A stretch of DNA of 64,000 nucleotides, from positions 27,990,494 through 28,054,493 of the forward strand of contig OY804575.1 of assembly GCA_963680875.1 (NCBI GenBank), in the 5' to 3' direction. The position numbers and the translations under genes are program-made. Positions 58,401 through 61,400 of the stretch are shown here, one piece after another. Under the pieces are notes generated by a model, which worked only from the letters and a program-made list of their open reading frames with translations, searched no databases and had not been told where the DNA came from. The first letter of the stretch is position 1. Each line of letters begins with the position of its first letter. This DNA is from Bathymodiolus brooksi (taxonomy: Eukaryota > Mollusca > Bivalvia > Mytilida > Modiolidae).

Positions 58401-61400
58401 CACAGACAACACAATGGCCAAAAGAAAAAGTACAAAGGACAAACATTGATCAACAAAACACTATACAGAAAACTAAAGATCAAGAAAATTGAAATCATCT
58501 CTTTTGTTGTGAAGCTTCATTCATATGGTTGTGCACATTTCTGTCCTTTATTATTGACTAAATAATAATAACTGGTTGACTATATCATTAAACTCATGTA
58601 ATACTTTACAGGTGAGTACAGGTAAAGGTTCTGAGCTTCGCTCAATAGTCCACATAGATGTTAGGGTCAATTGAAAGTTTGTCGCTCAAATGTCCACTAA
58701 TGTCGTTGCTTAAATGTCCACTAATGTCGTTGCTCAAATGTCCACTAATGTCGTTGCTCAAATGTCCACTAATGTCGTTGCTTAAATGTCCACTAATGTC
58801 GTTGCTCAAATGTCCACTAATGTCGTTGCTCAAATGTCCACTAATGTCGTTGCTTAAATGTCCACTAATGTCGTTGCTCAAATGTCCACTAATGTCGTTG
58901 CTTAAATGTCCACTAATGTCGTTGCTTAAATGTCCACTAATGTCGTTGCTCAAATGTCCACTAATGTCGTTGCTTAAATGTCCACTAATGTCGTTGCTCA
59001 AATGTCCACTAATGTCGTTGCTTAAATGTCCACTAATGTCGTTGCTCAAATGTCCACTAATGTCGTTGCTTAAATGTCCACTAATGTCGTTGCTCAAATG
59101 TCCACTAATGTCGTTGCTCAAATGTCCACTAATGTCGTTGCTTAAATGTCCACTAATGTCGTTGCTCAAATGTCCACTAATGTCGTTGCTTAAATGTCCA
59201 CTAATGTCGTTGCTCAAATGTCCACTAATGTCGTTGCTCAAATGTCCACTAATGTCGTTGCTCAAATGTCCACTAATGTCGTTGCTTAAATGTCCACTAA
59301 TGTCGTTGCTCAAATGTCCACTAATGTCATTGCTCAAATGTCCACTAATGTCGTTGCTTAAATGTCCACAGTTTAAATTTATTTTTATGTCCATCACCCA
59401 GTATGTCTTTTACAGTTCCTAAGTTATGTCCCTGTTTACTTTAGCTGGAAGCTGGGTACACATATCCTATACTCTTCTATTTTTATAACAAGTTTTTGGT
59501 GGGTTAAAATAGTCAATTTAGATATCTAAAACAATTTGACTGATTAATCCAAAATACAGATTTGGTCAAATATTTTGATTTCCAAACAATATATTTTTGA
59601 ACATGTAAATCAAGAATTTCATTTTTTATTGTTAATTGCTTTGTATTTGTTTTAACAATATCTTACATTATTGACAGATTTAAATGAATGTGCTGAGACT
59701 GACAGAGGTGGTTGTACCCAGGGATGTCAAAACAATATTGGAGCTTTTACATGTTTTTGTGGAAACGGATACACCCTTAACGTCGATGGAAAAACATGTG
59801 ATGGTAAGTTATTTTTCCCCTCAATATCTTTCATGTTAAATCAACCCATAAATTATAGAATCTGCCAATGACTTGTCAGAAAATGTTATTTAGTATGAAC
59901 ACAATTCAATAAATGTAGATATGATCTTCAGGTACATCAGTTATGTTGCAACGCAATGCAACCTCATCACATTTTATATTAATCTCAGATTCAGGTATAA
60001 AAATATAATTAATTAGTTTACGATCATTTTTTGTTCTCTATTTCTATTTCTTGCAATTAAATTTTAAGCTTTAACCACAGGTCCAGGATTTCTTCTCTTT
60101 TTAATCAAAATAAGTTATCTAGAGTGTATGTTTAATTTTAGAGCCCCCTGGCATGTTTTATTACTATTTTAGGCCATATTGACATTTTCCAACAAATTTC
60201 TATATACCATCTAACTAACAAGGCTAGCAACTTCTGTTGTGCTAAAAATAGAACAAAATTTACTCACTGGGATCCCCACGTTTTTCAGCTTTAAATCGCT
60301 GCCTGTAATTTGAAATGTGGCTCGATGGTCTTCTACCTATCCATTCTTACTTTAGAGCATAAATTATTTCGCAGTTAGATCGCTTGTCGTACAAGAATCG
60401 AGTTTGTTTTTCGCAAGCGAGTCAACATTTTTATCAGAACGGAAGCCGTTTCATTTATTCAGGGGAGTTAATTATTCAAGCAGTCTGAGGAGTTGCGTAT
60501 TGACTGGAAGCAAGGTAATGTCTAGGTGAGTTACGAAAACAAAATTTGGCGCAAAGATATGGATTGATTTCCCCCCTCATAAAGTGATCCTAGGTCAAAA
60601 GAGTTGATCATACGGCTTGAAAATGGCAGATGCTGAAATGATTGATAAAGAAATTATTATATCATGGTACTTAAATTGGATGTTCCTTTCCTTTATTTAA
60701 AATCAATAAAGGGGACAACTTATGATTTGATAGTCTTTTTGAACTTTGGGAGGGGGGGAGGGGTAAAAATATGATTTATGTCCTTAATGTGTGGGCACCA
60801 AAAGTTTTTTTTTTAATTGGAAGCTGATTGTTAAAAACAAATCATGTTGGAGTCAATTTACCAAAATTTGCAACATGCTTGTACATTTTTTTTAATCATC
60901 TACCTGATTTGTGAAAAGAATGTCCTTATACCAGTTTCTATGCTGTCCTTGTGAGACTCAAAAGAGTAGTTAGGGACATTAAACACACCCACAATGATGT
61001 TTCTATGTTAAATTTTATGAATATTCCCTGCATGCAGCCATCGGTAAAATTCAGCCTTCCTGGTTTTCAGGTGTTGTTAGTTTTTAACATTATTGCAATT
61101 ATGTGATAATATACTAGAAATTATGGGGTAAACAGGAGGATTTTCTCTCTCATATGATACTGATCAGGGAGAAGATGCTGATCTCACCACCATGTATGTC
61201 ATATTGACAAATAAAATAGTCCACCCACACAATGTATTAGTAAATTTAGACCATTGAATTGTGGTTGACTATTTTTATTGTATGGCAAAATGAATATCTA
61301 ATGGTGATGTTGAAAACTTATCCTTGACCTGAGTGATTCATTTCCCACATATATTTAAAGCTAACCCAGGTTCTGTAATTTTATTTTCAAACATGCATTT

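Larger units (their letters stand above)
57965..59392. mobile_element. Dispersed element family B, copy 2, expanded, with a family C insertion
   Basis: Left end GCGAAAGACATTTGAGCGAA and AACTTGTAACCCATTTGAGC; right part TCATGTAATACTTTACAGGT, TAGGGTCAATTGAAAG and a 24 bp array. Both ends match copy 1 at 26262. A family C piece lies inside at 58348. No coding frame of its own. Confidence 0.75.
57926..59677 (+). other. Intron 24 with family B and C elements and 24 bp array
   Basis: Nearly filled by the element described at 57965. After 59400 it is AT-rich with nothing recognised. Confidence 0.6.

Noticed and set aside
58642..59422. Open frames of about 250 codons on both strands (GHLSNDIS and SLLKCPLM repeats)
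   Set aside because: Created by the 24 bp non-coding minisatellite; identical units open both strands at once, and the same element elsewhere (26262) has no such frame.
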